From Shewanella marinintestina (GTDB lineage: Bacteria; Pseudomonadota; Gammaproteobacteria; Enterobacterales; Shewanellaceae), in the NCBI RefSeq assembly GCF_023283845.1, contig NZ_JAKILC010000003.1:272779-336778 (forward strand): a stretch of 64,000 nucleotides of DNA, read 5' to 3'. Both the position numbers and the translations under genes were made by a program. Positions within the stretch are counted from its first letter, which is position 1, and every line of letters starts with the position of its first letter. Below the pieces are notes generated by a model, which did not search any database, was not told where the DNA came from, and saw only the letters and a program-made list of their open reading frames with translations. This document shows, piece after piece, positions 1 through 9,128 of this stretch.

Positions 1-66
1 AACGAGTTCAAGGGAATGCGCGAGCCAATAAGCGCGGCTGAGTTATCGAGCCGTGCTATCAAGTAG
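1..66 (+). CDS. C-terminal end of an unidentified protein (partial)
   Basis: Frame 1 is open from the window edge to a TAG at 64-66 and would encode about 21 residues ending in SSRAIK. An intrinsic terminator in the same direction follows about 40 bases later, which fits the end of a plus-strand gene. The fragment is too short to assign to a family. It could also be non-coding. Confidence 0.35.
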   Translation, partial: NEFKGMREPISAAELSSRAIK

Positions 67-102
67 TGTTAACCACTAGAGGTAACAAGTTTTAAAACCG
101 AT

Positions 103-131
103 AAAAAGGGCTATGAATTAGCCCTTTTTTA
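103..131 (+). terminator. Intrinsic terminator
   Basis: The arms AAAAAGGGCTA and TAGCCCTTTTT surround a 5-base loop and end in a T-run. It would end transcription of the gene entering from the left edge. Confidence 0.75.
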
Positions 132-219
132 ATACCTATTAGCCTTATATGGTGGATCTTTCCAAGTATGTAGTAAGCTTAATCAATACTTTTGAGTAGC
201 ACTAAGATAAGGAATTCAA

Positions 220-1953
220 ATGCTAACATCTTGCAATCCTCTACCTACTTTAGCCAGATTCACCAGTATCAGTATGTTAACGCTATCTTTAGCCAGTGCG
301 TTATTCGCTCATGATGCTATGGCTGAAACACCAAAGCTCATTTTACAAATTACGGTCGATCAACTGCGCGGTGACATGCTAAACCGCTATCAAGACAGAT
401 TTGGTGAAGGTGGCTTTAATTACCTACTCAATAAAGGCATTGTTTATCAAAATGCCCAACATGCTCACGCCAATACCGAAACCATAGTAGGCCACACAAC
501 CTTGTCTACTGGCGCCTACCCTGCTAATCACGGGATGGTCGGCAACGTGTGGTATGACCGCAGCCTAGGCCACTCTGTTTACAATATTGAAGATCCTCGT
601 TATCCGCTACTGTCTGCCGACGGTGATGTAAATAAAAAGACAGAAATAGACCCCACTCAAAAAACCGCTAGTACCTCAGGTCGTTCACCAATGAACATTT
701 TAGTATCGACTTTCAGTGATGAGCTAGCACTTAAAACCAATGGTAAGGCCAAAGTGTTTGGCGTATCAGTGAAAGATCGAGGCGCTGTAGCCATGGCTGG
801 TCATGCAGGTAAAGCTTTCTGGTTTTCTAAAAAATCGGGAGAATTTGTCAGCTCAAAGTTTTATTATCAAGACTATCCAAACTGGGTAAAACAGCATAAC
901 GCCACGAAGCCAGCGCAACACTATGCCAATAAAACTTGGCAGTTAGCTAAACCGCAAAACAGCTATTTATTTGCCAACAACGATGATCAAGATTGGGAAG
1001 TTGCTTTTCCTGGTTTTGGGCGAACCTTTCCCCATCAATATGGCGCAGGCGACGGTAAGTACTTCACTACCTTTTTAACCTTAAGCCCCGCCGGTGATCA
1101 GCTCACCGCAAACTTTGCCAAATTACTCATAGAGAATGAAGCCATTGGCCAAGACGAGATCACCGACTATCTTTCGGTAAGCTTTTCATCTACCGACTAT
1201 GTTGGTCATATTTTTGGTCCATCGAGCTTAGAAGCCGAAGATAATCTGCTTCACCTTGATAAGACCTTGGCCGACCTACTCAATTATATCGATAAAAAAG
1301 TCGGCTTAGATAATACCGTGATCGTACTTTCAGCCGATCACGGCAGTCCTGAGTCGCCAGAATACCTACAAAATATGGGCATAGATGCGCAATACGTAGA
1401 CCCAAATAAATGGGAAACAGAAACAGCGATTAAAGCTGTTAAACAGCAATTTAAAATTGCCTCAAGCGATAAACTTATCAATAAGTTTCAAACGCCCTAC
1501 TTATATCTAAATCACGTTACGCTAGCCAAATATCAGCTCAACCCCGAGCAAGTTCAACGTGCGGTGGCCAATGAAATTACTAAGTTACACGGTGTTGCCT
1601 TTAGCGCCACCAGCAGCGATATAAACAACAATCATTTACCTGATACCCGCGTAGCAAAGTTAGTTTCAAACAACCACCACCCTCAACGTTCAGGTGATAT
1701 TTATATCGTGTTCAAACCCCATTATTTCATTAACGAATTTGATGGGCTAAGCGTGGCATCAAGCCATGGTTCACCTTGGCGATACGACACGTTTGTACCG
1801 CTTATTTTTGCTGGAAAAAACATTGACCAGCAGACGGTATCACGTACGGTAGAAACCGTTGATATTGCCATAACCCTTGCCACGATTGCAGATACAAAAC
1901 AGCCCTCAGGCAGCGATGGTAATGTACTCATTGAAGTTATCGATCAAGATTAA
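220..1953 (+). CDS. PafA-like alkaline phosphatase, exported
   Basis: 577 residues, with a signal peptide ending near residue 35 (LFAHDAMA), so the enzyme should be periplasmic. It belongs to the alkaline phosphatase superfamily (type I phosphodiesterase/NPP branch). Visible landmarks are the first metal-site Asp in TVDQLRGD (about residue 47), the nucleophile region TETIVGHTT (Thr88 the likely nucleophile), GMVGNVW with Asn109, and the Lys/Arg pair in GVSVKDRG. In PafA-type phosphomonoesterases such a Lys/Arg pair contacts the phosphate. A later metal motif is SADHGSPE. The expected role is hydrolysis of phosphate monoesters for phosphate scavenging. It appears monocistronic. Phosphodiesterase activity cannot be excluded from sequence alone. 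Confidence 0.85.
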   Translation: MLTSCNPLPTLARFTSISMLTLSLASALFAHDAMAETPKLILQITVDQLRGDMLNRYQDRFGEGGFNYLLNKGIVYQNAQHAHANTETIVGHTTLSTGAYPANHGMVGNVWYDRSLGHSVYNIEDPRYPLLSADGDVNKKTEIDPTQKTASTSGRSPMNILVSTFSDELALKTNGKAKVFGVSVKDRGAVAMAGHAGKAFWFSKKSGEFVSSKFYYQDYPNWVKQHNATKPAQHYANKTWQLAKPQNSYLFANNDDQDWEVAFPGFGRTFPHQYGAGDGKYFTTFLTLSPAGDQLTANFAKLLIENEAIGQDEITDYLSVSFSSTDYVGHIFGPSSLEAEDNLLHLDKTLADLLNYIDKKVGLDNTVIVLSADHGSPESPEYLQNMGIDAQYVDPNKWETETAIKAVKQQFKIASSDKLINKFQTPYLYLNHVTLAKYQLNPEQVQRAVANEITKLHGVAFSATSSDINNNHLPDTRVAKLVSNNHHPQRSGDIYIVFKPHYFINEFDGLSVASSHGSPWRYDTFVPLIFAGKNIDQQTVSRTVETVDIAITLATIADTKQPSGSDGNVLIEVIDQD

Positions 1954-1968
1954 ATTCAAGTGAATTTT

Positions 1969-2004
1969 TAATAGCGAGGTAAATACAAACTTGCCTCGTT
2001 ATTA
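1969..2004 (+). terminator. Possible weak terminator after the phosphatase gene
   Basis: A 14-base imperfect inverted repeat (12 of 14 pairs, core CGAGG/CCTCG) with an 8-base loop lies 16 bases after the stop codon. The trailing T-run is interrupted, so termination is uncertain. Confidence 0.4.
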
Positions 2005-2024
2005 TTACCCTCCGCTTCATAATT

Positions 2025-2085
2025 GAATTAATAATAACGAAATTAATAGTATCGGAATTAATAGTTTCGAAATTAATACTGCCGT
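2025..2085 (+). repeat. Degenerate tandem repeat of about 15-16 bp
   Basis: Four successive units share the core AATTAATA and most end in a TCG or CCG-like triplet: 2025-2038, 2039-2054, 2055-2069 and 2070-2085. The repeat lies in the 625-base gap between the phosphatase and fadE genes. The rest of that gap is AT-rich, and apart from the operator next to fadE nothing else was recognised in it. Confidence 0.55.
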
Positions 2086-2555
2086 AATTGCCCCTCACAC
2101 CCGCAGCGCCTATTAATGCCGCACAAGCAAAACTTCTAGACTGATTTCAACGCGATTTTGTTTGACTTAAATCTAGCTGTTCTCAACATAGTTAGGTAGC
2201 TGTTTCAGGCAATTTAAAATTCTAAAACTCAATCTTATTATCAGAGTTCTAACGCCACATTGTTAACTCATTAGCTATCATTTGGGGGGCGACTTTTGCT
2301 TAAATCTAACAAGCCTGTTTGATAACAGCATATGCAATTTCTACTATATTGATATATTTATGCAGTCTTTTTCACTAACAAAATCAATTTACTAAAAAAT
2401 AAATTCATTTAAGCGTACACTCGTAAGCCTATGAAATTTTTAACCTAAAAGCACAAAACCAAACGCAAACCAAAACAAAATCCAAACAAGTGTTTAAATT
2501 TATCGTTTGAAAATTTGATCTGCGACTCATTTTGTGACGTAATGTGAGATATAAC

Positions 2556-2572
2556 TTCTGGTCGGACGAGCA
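2556..2572 (+). promoter_or_regulatory. Candidate FadR operator overlapping the fadE ribosome binding site
   Basis: TTCTGGTCGGACGAGCA closely resembles the FadR consensus core CTGGTCNGAC of gammaproteobacteria. It ends 6 bases before the fadE ATG, and its GGACGAG also serves as the only Shine-Dalgarno-like sequence. Repressor binding here would act on a fatty-acid degradation gene, which is the expected FadR target class. The site is inferred from motif similarity only. Confidence 0.55.
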
Positions 2573-2578
2573 TTTAAT

Positions 2579-4816
2579 ATGAGCATTAGAACTAAACTAA
2601 AAAAAGTACTGCCAAGCATTTCTACTACAGAGCAAGAGGCACTCGATGCCGGTGATGTGTGGTTAGAAGGTTCGATTTACCAAGGTGTACCAGACTTTGC
2701 AGCCCTGCGTGATATTCCTGTTGCAACGCTATCAAGCGATGAGCAAGCATTCCTAGACGGCCCAGTTGCTACCTTGCTTGAAATGGTCGATGATTTTGAG
2801 ATCCAGCGCAGCAAGCATCTACCCGAAAACATTCTTACCTTTTTAAAAGAGAATAAGTTTTTCTCGCTTATCATTCCAAAGTCGTTTGGTGGTCTTGAGT
2901 TTAGCCCGTACGCCAACTCGACGATTGTGGCAACAATTGCCGCTAAAAGCTCTGCCGTAGCTGTTACCGTAATGGTGCCAAACTCACTCGGCCCGGGTGA
3001 GCTACTGATGCATTACGGTACCTCAGAGCAACAAAATTACTGGCTACCACGTTTAGCCAATGGTCAAGAGATCCCATGTTTTGCACTAACCAGCCCAGAG
3101 GCAGGTTCAGATGCTGGTGGCATTCCAGATATTGGTACCGTCACTATGGGTGAATACCAAGGTGAACAGGTACTTGGCTTAAGCGTTACCTGGGACAAGC
3201 GTTACATTACGCTAGCGCCTATTGCCAGCGTATTAGGTTTAGCCTTTAAGGTTGAAGATCCAAACGGCTTATTAGGCGGTAAAGAACAGCTTGGTATTAC
3301 CTGCGCACTTATTCCAAAATCACATCCTGGAGTGCAGCTCGGTAATCGTCACGATCCTATGGGGATTCGTTTTTATAACGGTACTACCCGCGGCGAAAAC
3401 GTATTTATTCCAATGGAATTTATCATTGGCGGCCAAAAGAATATCGGTCGCGGCTGGGCAATGCTAGTGGCTTGTCTAGGCGCTGGTCGCGGTATTTCAC
3501 TGCCAGCACTGGGCGTATCAGTCAGCCAAGCATCATTTAAATCATCAGCGGAATACGCAGCAGTGCGTGAGCAGTTTGGTTTATCAATTGGTAAGTTTGA
3601 AGGTATTCAAGAAAAGCTTGCCGATATTGCCGGCAAAACCTATCTGCAAGAAGCAATGCGCGTACTCACAACCGAAGGGCTTGGTCTTGGGCTAAAGCCA
3701 TCTGTTGTTACTGCAATAGCTAAATACCACATGACAGAGCTTGGCCGTGATGTACTCGATTCTGCGATGGACATTCAAGCCGGTAAAGCAATTCAATGTG
3801 GTCCGCAAAACACCTTAGCCTCTGGCTATGTGGCGCAGCCCATTGCGATTACCGTAGAAGGCGCAAACATTCTTACTCGTAACCTAATGATTTTCGGTCA
3901 AGGCGTGATGCGTTGTCACCCATACTTGCAATCTATGGTTGAGTCTATTCACTCAAACGAGAAAAGTGCTGACAAAGTCTTTAATGGCATCTTACGTAAA
4001 ACCGTTAGCTACAGTGTGGGCAACAGCTTACGCGCCTTTAAGCTGGGTCTATTACCTTTTACCGCTTCAGCAGCATCAACTCTTGCCGAAGTGAAGCCTT
4101 ACGAGCAATCAGTACATAAGCTTGCATCGAAGCTTGCTGTCTATGCTGACTTCTCATTGTTGGTACTTGGCGGCAAACTGAAGCAAGCCGAGATGCTGTC
4201 AGCCCGTCTTGGTGATGTAATGAGCTACTTGTACGCTGCGATGGCGTCAATTCGTTACTACGAGCAAAAGCTAACCGCTGCCGAGCGAAAAGAAGCCGCG
4301 GCTTACTTCCATTACGCGACTCGCTGGTCACTGTGCCAAGCTGAAAAAGCGTTACTAGACTTCTTAGATAACTTCCCATCATCAGCGACACGTAAGTTTA
4401 TGCGTTTAATCACCGTGACTTACTCAGCTAAGATGCCAAAAATCAACGACGACCTAGTGCGAGAGTTAGCAGAGCAAGCGCAGTTAAATACCGAGTTTAA
4501 AAAGCATCTGACTCACCTCGTTAAGCCAATTGCCGGTGATGGCAACGACATTAACGAGCAAGCTTACCTTGCTAAAATCGAGTGTTTACCGCTATTGGCT
4601 AAAGTCAAAAAAGCAATTCGCGCCAAGACATTTAAGCCAGGTGTTCGCTTTGCACTCACCTTAGATGCCGCACTTGAGGCAAAAGTGATTAGCGATACTG
4701 AGCATAAATTGCTACAAGATTATAATCTTAAGCGTGAACGTGCCATCCGCGTCGATGAGTTTGATTTTGACCTCAATCTGATTAGCGACCGAGCAGAGCT
4801 TAAAATCGCTAACTAG
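2579..4816 (+). CDS. fadE: Acyl-CoA dehydrogenase, FadE family
   Basis: 745 residues, the size of the long FadE-type acyl-CoA dehydrogenases (E. coli FadE is somewhat longer, with an N-terminal membrane segment not obvious here). The FAD-dependent enzyme makes the first, trans-2-enoyl-CoA-forming step of beta-oxidation. The dehydrogenase core starts near residue 75 and includes the flavin/substrate-binding stretch LTSPEAGSDAGG (170-181). The region beyond about residue 480 is the extra C-terminal domain (DUF1974 type) that distinguishes FadE from short acyl-CoA dehydrogenases. The ATG at 2579 follows the SD-like GGACGAG. The gene is monocistronic, ends in a good terminator, and has a FadR-like operator over its translation start. 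Confidence 0.9.
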   Translation: MSIRTKLKKVLPSISTTEQEALDAGDVWLEGSIYQGVPDFAALRDIPVATLSSDEQAFLDGPVATLLEMVDDFEIQRSKHLPENILTFLKENKFFSLIIPKSFGGLEFSPYANSTIVATIAAKSSAVAVTVMVPNSLGPGELLMHYGTSEQQNYWLPRLANGQEIPCFALTSPEAGSDAGGIPDIGTVTMGEYQGEQVLGLSVTWDKRYITLAPIASVLGLAFKVEDPNGLLGGKEQLGITCALIPKSHPGVQLGNRHDPMGIRFYNGTTRGENVFIPMEFIIGGQKNIGRGWAMLVACLGAGRGISLPALGVSVSQASFKSSAEYAAVREQFGLSIGKFEGIQEKLADIAGKTYLQEAMRVLTTEGLGLGLKPSVVTAIAKYHMTELGRDVLDSAMDIQAGKAIQCGPQNTLASGYVAQPIAITVEGANILTRNLMIFGQGVMRCHPYLQSMVESIHSNEKSADKVFNGILRKTVSYSVGNSLRAFKLGLLPFTASAASTLAEVKPYEQSVHKLASKLAVYADFSLLVLGGKLKQAEMLSARLGDVMSYLYAAMASIRYYEQKLTAAERKEAAAYFHYATRWSLCQAEKALLDFLDNFPSSATRKFMRLITVTYSAKMPKINDDLVRELAEQAQLNTEFKKHLTHLVKPIAGDGNDINEQAYLAKIECLPLLAKVKKAIRAKTFKPGVRFALTLDAALEAKVISDTEHKLLQDYNLKRERAIRVDEFDFDLNLISDRAELKIAN

Positions 4817-4865
4817 TTGCTAATTCTGTAATCACTGCCCAGTAAGCAGTAATAGACCGTCACCC

Positions 4866-4891
4866 AAAAACCACCGCAAGGTGGTTTTTTT
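4866..4891 (+). terminator. fadE intrinsic terminator
   Basis: AAAAACCACC, loop GCAA, GGTGGTTTTTTT: a GC-rich stem followed by a T-run, 50 bases after the fadE stop. Confidence 0.9.
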
Positions 4892-4994
4892 AGCTTCGAA
4901 ATAAGCTAATTGGATTTTTGTTTTTGCTCGGTGTTATATGACAGTGAGTTCTAAATTGACGCTTCAGAGTGATTAATCGCCTGCAGCGGGTGCT

Positions 4995-5187
4995 GGACAG
5001 GATGTCCGAATGTCGTGATCACATGGTCAATGATGTTCCCTACATCATAATGACATTTCCCATATCCCTATGGGTCAGATGTGAATGAACGACCGCATGT
5101 GCAGATACTTCTGAAGCTCGCTGCTAGTACGTCCGTGTAGGCTCAACGAAAACATCCATGTTTTCGACGGCTTCAGCCGCATCTACA
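4995..5187. repeat. Hairpin-rich intergenic element, four small hairpins in a row
   Basis: Within 193 bases there are four near-perfect hairpins: GGACA/TGTCC at 4995-5007, CCCATA/TATGGG at 5059-5074, CGAAAACAT/ATGTTTTCG at 5147-5166 and CGGCT/AGCCG at 5168-5179. The last two sit between inverted TGTAG (5136-5140) and CTACA (5183-5187). No open frame covers it, and base composition differs from the AT-rich sequence on either side. It looks like a mobile or REP-like intergenic element, but I cannot name a family. Confidence 0.5.
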
Positions 5188-5297
5188 CCTAGTTATTGGC
5201 GTATTAACTCGACTTAGAGGTTCGATTTCAAACTTGGAACAGCCCTATTTCTACTTAGAATAGATACTCTTAACGAATCAATCCTTTATTAGAAAAG

Positions 5298-6386
5298 CTA
5301 TTCTGCTAACATCAGCTTTGCTTTAAGAAACGTGAGGTTAATTTCATCTGTGTTGTTGAAATCAAACTTACCGTTCGTAACATCGTTAAACCGTTCGAAA
5401 TAGTAATGAATCAGGGGAGCATACCTATCATCATGAACCCAAGTATAGAACTTTGAAAGTTCGTAGCTCAACTCTCTGCTAAGATCTGACCTTATTCTTA
5501 GATCAGAGCCATGTTCTAAATCAATAATATTCATTGTTTGAAGATTGGTCTTAATTTCTTCAATGAGCGGTAAGAGTGAGCCTTTGTAACTATCAGCAAT
5601 TGATACAAGCTCTAGAGTTGTTACTTCTGCTTCGAAAATCATAATCAGATCATCAATCTCACCGTTATAGTATTCGTTGTCTAAGCGTTTTTCAGACTCA
5701 GCTCTAAGTACGTAGAGTTGTTCAAGCGGATCAGATTTAGTTTCAATCGGTTGATTTGAAAGACTCTTCTGATATTCGATAAACAAGCTTTGTATTTTTC
5801 CTGTAATAACATCAAGATAGTCATATCGAGTCGTGAGAAACTCCAATAATTCATTTATATTTAGGTTTAGCGCTAAATCTTCTTCATTTACATCCCTACT
5901 GTATAAATGAACACATAAATCCCCGCTATTGAAATGACTCTCAAACGGCCAACTAGCAAAACGTTTTGAGTTTGATTGTTTTAAATCTACAGGGTGAGCG
6001 CCGAAGCAAGCTCTAATTGTTTTGAAATAAGTGTTATCATCTTCATTGAGAAATAGTCGATTCTTAAAACACTTCTTTTCGCCTGAAAATGGAATGTTTT
6101 TTTCGTTTACAAAGACCCTGTGTAGCTGTTTGATTGCCTCGAATATAAGATCAATCGAAGAGATTAGGGAATATACCTGCATACATTTTGTATCTAAGTT
6201 TTTATCAAACTCAGGTACATTCTCCAAATGTCGAACTGAAACAGTAACCCAATCCATACAAGAACAAACTAGATTAAATAGGTTCTTACCACCTTTATCT
6301 TTGTAGATTTGATATACAAAGCTTGAGTTAGAATTTACTAAGTCTCGGAAATCTCTGAATTTATCTTCACTAACAACGTTTCTCAT
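5298..6386 (-). CDS. Hypothetical protein with possible HEPN motif
   Basis: 362 residues, no signal peptide or membrane segment, so probably cytoplasmic; mostly helical by composition. I do not recognise the family. One visible clue is RACFGAH at residues 125-131, an R-x5-H pattern that fits the R-x4-6-H active-site signature of HEPN RNases found in toxins and phage-defence proteins. The motif is short and could occur by chance. The gene is AT-rich relative to its neighbours and has no operon partner. It lies between two structured repeat-like elements (4995-5187 and 6655-6742), which suggests an insertion between fadE and the alkyl sulfatase group. Function is unassigned. Confidence 0.7.
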   Translation of the reverse strand: MRNVVSEDKFRDFRDLVNSNSSFVYQIYKDKGGKNLFNLVCSCMDWVTVSVRHLENVPEFDKNLDTKCMQVYSLISSIDLIFEAIKQLHRVFVNEKNIPFSGEKKCFKNRLFLNEDDNTYFKTIRACFGAHPVDLKQSNSKRFASWPFESHFNSGDLCVHLYSRDVNEEDLALNLNINELLEFLTTRYDYLDVITGKIQSLFIEYQKSLSNQPIETKSDPLEQLYVLRAESEKRLDNEYYNGEIDDLIMIFEAEVTTLELVSIADSYKGSLLPLIEEIKTNLQTMNIIDLEHGSDLRIRSDLSRELSYELSKFYTWVHDDRYAPLIHYYFERFNDVTNGKFDFNNTDEINLTFLKAKLMLAE

Positions 6387-6654
6387 TCGTTAATCAACTT
6401 TTGTAACCGCATGAAAATATTATGAATAATAGCGACGATGATAGTGATAGTTTTTCGATTCTTCAACTTAATGATTGAATCCGATGATGCACTAATTTTG
6501 ATCTATAAAAAGAAGTGAACGATGAAGACCTCAAGCGATTTGCATTACTAGGTATTATCCGAAGACAAATAGAAAAATTACCTTTCTAAATCTTTTCTAT
6601 CCAACAATGAATTGCAGTATCTAAGATAGATAACTCGTAAAATGCAACATCAGA

Positions 6655-6742
6655 TGTCGCTGCGGCTGTGGGCTTCGGTTTCAGGGATGAAACCGCAGAG
6701 CGGCCATGGATGGCTTTACAGCGTCCCACAGAAATAGCGACA
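6655..6742. repeat. MITE-like inverted-repeat element
   Basis: The outer 18-base arms begin TGTCGCT and end TGTGGG on the left, and are mirrored by CCCACA and AGCGACA on the right; only the 5 central bases of each arm differ. Inside is a second hairpin, GGTTTC/GAAACC, at 6677-6694. The element is 88 bases, non-coding and more GC-rich than its surroundings. It is the only recognisable feature in the 459-base gap between the hypothetical gene and the alkyl sulfatase gene. Confidence 0.6.
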
Positions 6743-6845
6743 TGTGAACTCAGCACTCAACGAGCCTTTCTCTATCGTAAATCCCTATAGCCACTGGTAG
6801 TGCCTAGGTAAGCCTGATATTAATTCGTAGCTAACGCCCTAATCA

Positions 6846-8966
6846 CTAAGGTGTCACAATATTAAACACACCTTTGGGTTTATCTAGTGACGAAAAAAAG
6901 CTGATAAAATCAAGCTTACTGCCTTCGATTGCAAGCTCATCTGAAAATAGCACCTCTTTTACTCCTGCTTTACCAATAATCAGATCGACAAATAGCTCGT
7001 GGCTAATATTTAACGTCGCATTAGCCTCGGCAGACTTTGGCGCAAGCTTATGGTGTAGCACTGAGTTTTTAAGTTCTAGCACATAGTTTTTATCAAGGTC
7101 GGTAAAGTTGATATTAAGGATAAACTCTTCACCGAACACTTCAGGCCCAATCACTCTTGATGCCATCGACTGCATAAAGTTCTCGACTGGTGATTGCAGC
7201 AAAATCTGCTTCATTGAGGCTAAATCAATTCCCACCTCAGGGCTGCCATGCCTTAGCTCATACGCAGCAGTCAAATAGACATCACGCCAAGGCGCTGATT
7301 CTGCCTGATAACCCAGCTGATCATAAATACTCGCAAGCAAAACTTTGGCTTCATTATGATCTGGGTCTGCAACCACTAGATGATTAACTAATTCAGCCGC
7401 CCAGCGATACTCCCCGGCAGCAACCGCCTTGTTAGCCGCAGCTATGATCTTGTCAGCGCCGCCCATTAACTCCACATACTTAACCGCTGATGCAGTTGCT
7501 GGTAATGGGTCTAAATTAACGGGATTGGCGTCGTACCAGCCTAAATAAGCTTGGTATACCGCTTTGGCATTGTGCTTAACTGTGCCGTAATAACCGCGGC
7601 TAGCAAAGGTATTAGACAGTGATGGCGGCATCTGTATTTGCTCGGCAATTTCAGCAGGAGTAAAGCCTGCGTTAAGCATGCGCACCGATTGGTCGTGAAT
7701 ATACTTATAAGTATCACGCTGCTTTTGTAAAAACTCATTCACCTCAGCTTGACCCCAGATAGGCCAATGGTGGCTACCAAAATACACTTTGGTGTCACGC
7801 TGAGCGTTAAGGGCATCATCGATTGCTCGACTCCATACTAAGGCATCACGTACTTTAGCGCCTCGCAGGGTGTAAAGGTTATGCATGTTCTTAGAGACTA
7901 GCTCGGCGCCGCAATAAGCCTGCTGCTCAGGTAGGTAAAAGGTAAACTCAGCAGGTGCTTCTGAGCCTGATACGATTTGAAACTCAAACGGGACGCCATC
8001 GATTTCCATGGCAGAGTCTTGCTCAACCACGATATTAGGGCTGAGAATACCGAACTCACCAAAAGCAGGCTCTTTACCTAAGCCAGAATCGATATGGCCG
8101 CGGCTAGAGCGCGGTAGTTGCTTGCCATACATGTACATGGCGCGGCGGCTCATTGCGGTGCCCGCCATCACGTTTTCGCTGGTAGCTTCATGCATAAATC
8201 CGGCTGGCGCAATGATATCAATAGCGTCATCAGGCGTTTGCTCAAATAAGCCTAAAGCCCCACCAAAATGGTCCATATGACTGTGGGTAAATACAATCGC
8301 CGATACAGGTCGTTCACCTAAGGTTTGATTTAAAAATTTTAGTGCGGTTTTGGCGGTTTCAGCCGTGGTTAATGGATCAACAATAATCCAACCGCTATCA
8401 CCTGCAATCACCGTCATATTGGCTAAATCAAAACCACGCAATTGGTAAACACCTTTGGTGACTTCAAATAAGCCATCGATGTTATTTAGGCTTGCTTGAC
8501 GCCAAAGACTTGGGTTGACGCTATTAGGCGCCTCCCCTTGAATAAAGTCATAAGCAGTTCTGTCCCAAATTACCTTGCCAGTATCATCAACCACTTTAAG
8601 CTGTGGCATTCTGGCGATAAAGCCACGTTTCGCATCTTCAAAGTCTTGTATATTATCGAAAGGCAGCGCACCTAGAACCGCTTTATTAGCGGCAACAGTA
8701 TGTGGGCTTGCTGGCGTAAACCCAGCTGGATCAGCGCCTTGTAACTCACTGTCAGCCCCTACAGCATTCACGCTGAGATCTGGCTGACAGCCCAAGACTA
8801 ATACCGAAGCCAGCACCGACGTCAATATACTGATAAAGCAAGGTTTAACAGCAGGAAGAATGCAAAGTTTTTTGCTAATGCTAGCGCGGGATCTAGCGAA
8901 AACTTTAGCTTGAGTGCTAGCAAGAGCTAGCCGCTTTTGTTGGAGAACAATCAGAGACGATGACAT
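6846..8966 (-). CDS. Alkyl sulfatase, metallo-beta-lactamase fold, lipoprotein-like
   Basis: 706 residues. The metallo-beta-lactamase zinc motif THSHMDHFGG is at residues 227-236, and the length and layout match SdsA1/YjcS-type alkyl sulfatases: MBL domain, helical dimerisation domain (about 440-580) and a C-terminal SCP2-like domain (about 590-706). These enzymes hydrolyse primary alkyl sulfates such as SDS to alcohol and sulfate. A lipobox-like LVLGC puts the lipidated Cys at residue 60, unusually far in; the first 45 residues are encoded by sequence rich in GCTAGC words and may not be translated, although no better ATG is present. The gene is downstream of an AraC regulator and a SnoaL-like gene on the same strand. 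Confidence 0.85.
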   Translation of the reverse strand: MSSSLIVLQQKRLALASTQAKVFARSRASISKKLCILPAVKPCFISILTSVLASVLVLGCQPDLSVNAVGADSELQGADPAGFTPASPHTVAANKAVLGALPFDNIQDFEDAKRGFIARMPQLKVVDDTGKVIWDRTAYDFIQGEAPNSVNPSLWRQASLNNIDGLFEVTKGVYQLRGFDLANMTVIAGDSGWIIVDPLTTAETAKTALKFLNQTLGERPVSAIVFTHSHMDHFGGALGLFEQTPDDAIDIIAPAGFMHEATSENVMAGTAMSRRAMYMYGKQLPRSSRGHIDSGLGKEPAFGEFGILSPNIVVEQDSAMEIDGVPFEFQIVSGSEAPAEFTFYLPEQQAYCGAELVSKNMHNLYTLRGAKVRDALVWSRAIDDALNAQRDTKVYFGSHHWPIWGQAEVNEFLQKQRDTYKYIHDQSVRMLNAGFTPAEIAEQIQMPPSLSNTFASRGYYGTVKHNAKAVYQAYLGWYDANPVNLDPLPATASAVKYVELMGGADKIIAAANKAVAAGEYRWAAELVNHLVVADPDHNEAKVLLASIYDQLGYQAESAPWRDVYLTAAYELRHGSPEVGIDLASMKQILLQSPVENFMQSMASRVIGPEVFGEEFILNINFTDLDKNYVLELKNSVLHHKLAPKSAEANATLNISHELFVDLIIGKAGVKEVLFSDELAIEGSKLDFISFFSSLDKPKGVFNIVTP

Positions 8967-9128
8967 ACTAAACCGCTTTATTAGTTAACAAGATAAACCC
9001 AACCTATTACATTAAGGCAACACAAGGTTTATCATTTCTCGCCAACCTGAATTGCACAGCAGTTACTCGTCTGCTTTTAGTTCGTTACTCTGTAATTGAC
9101 TTTGTCGGAGAAACGCTTTGATAAAAGC

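Noticed and set aside
2490..2512. Possible PsrA-type box (GTTTAAA..CGTTTGAAA) upstream of fadE
   Set aside because: The symmetry is poor and the spacing does not match the expected palindrome; the FadR-like site is much better.
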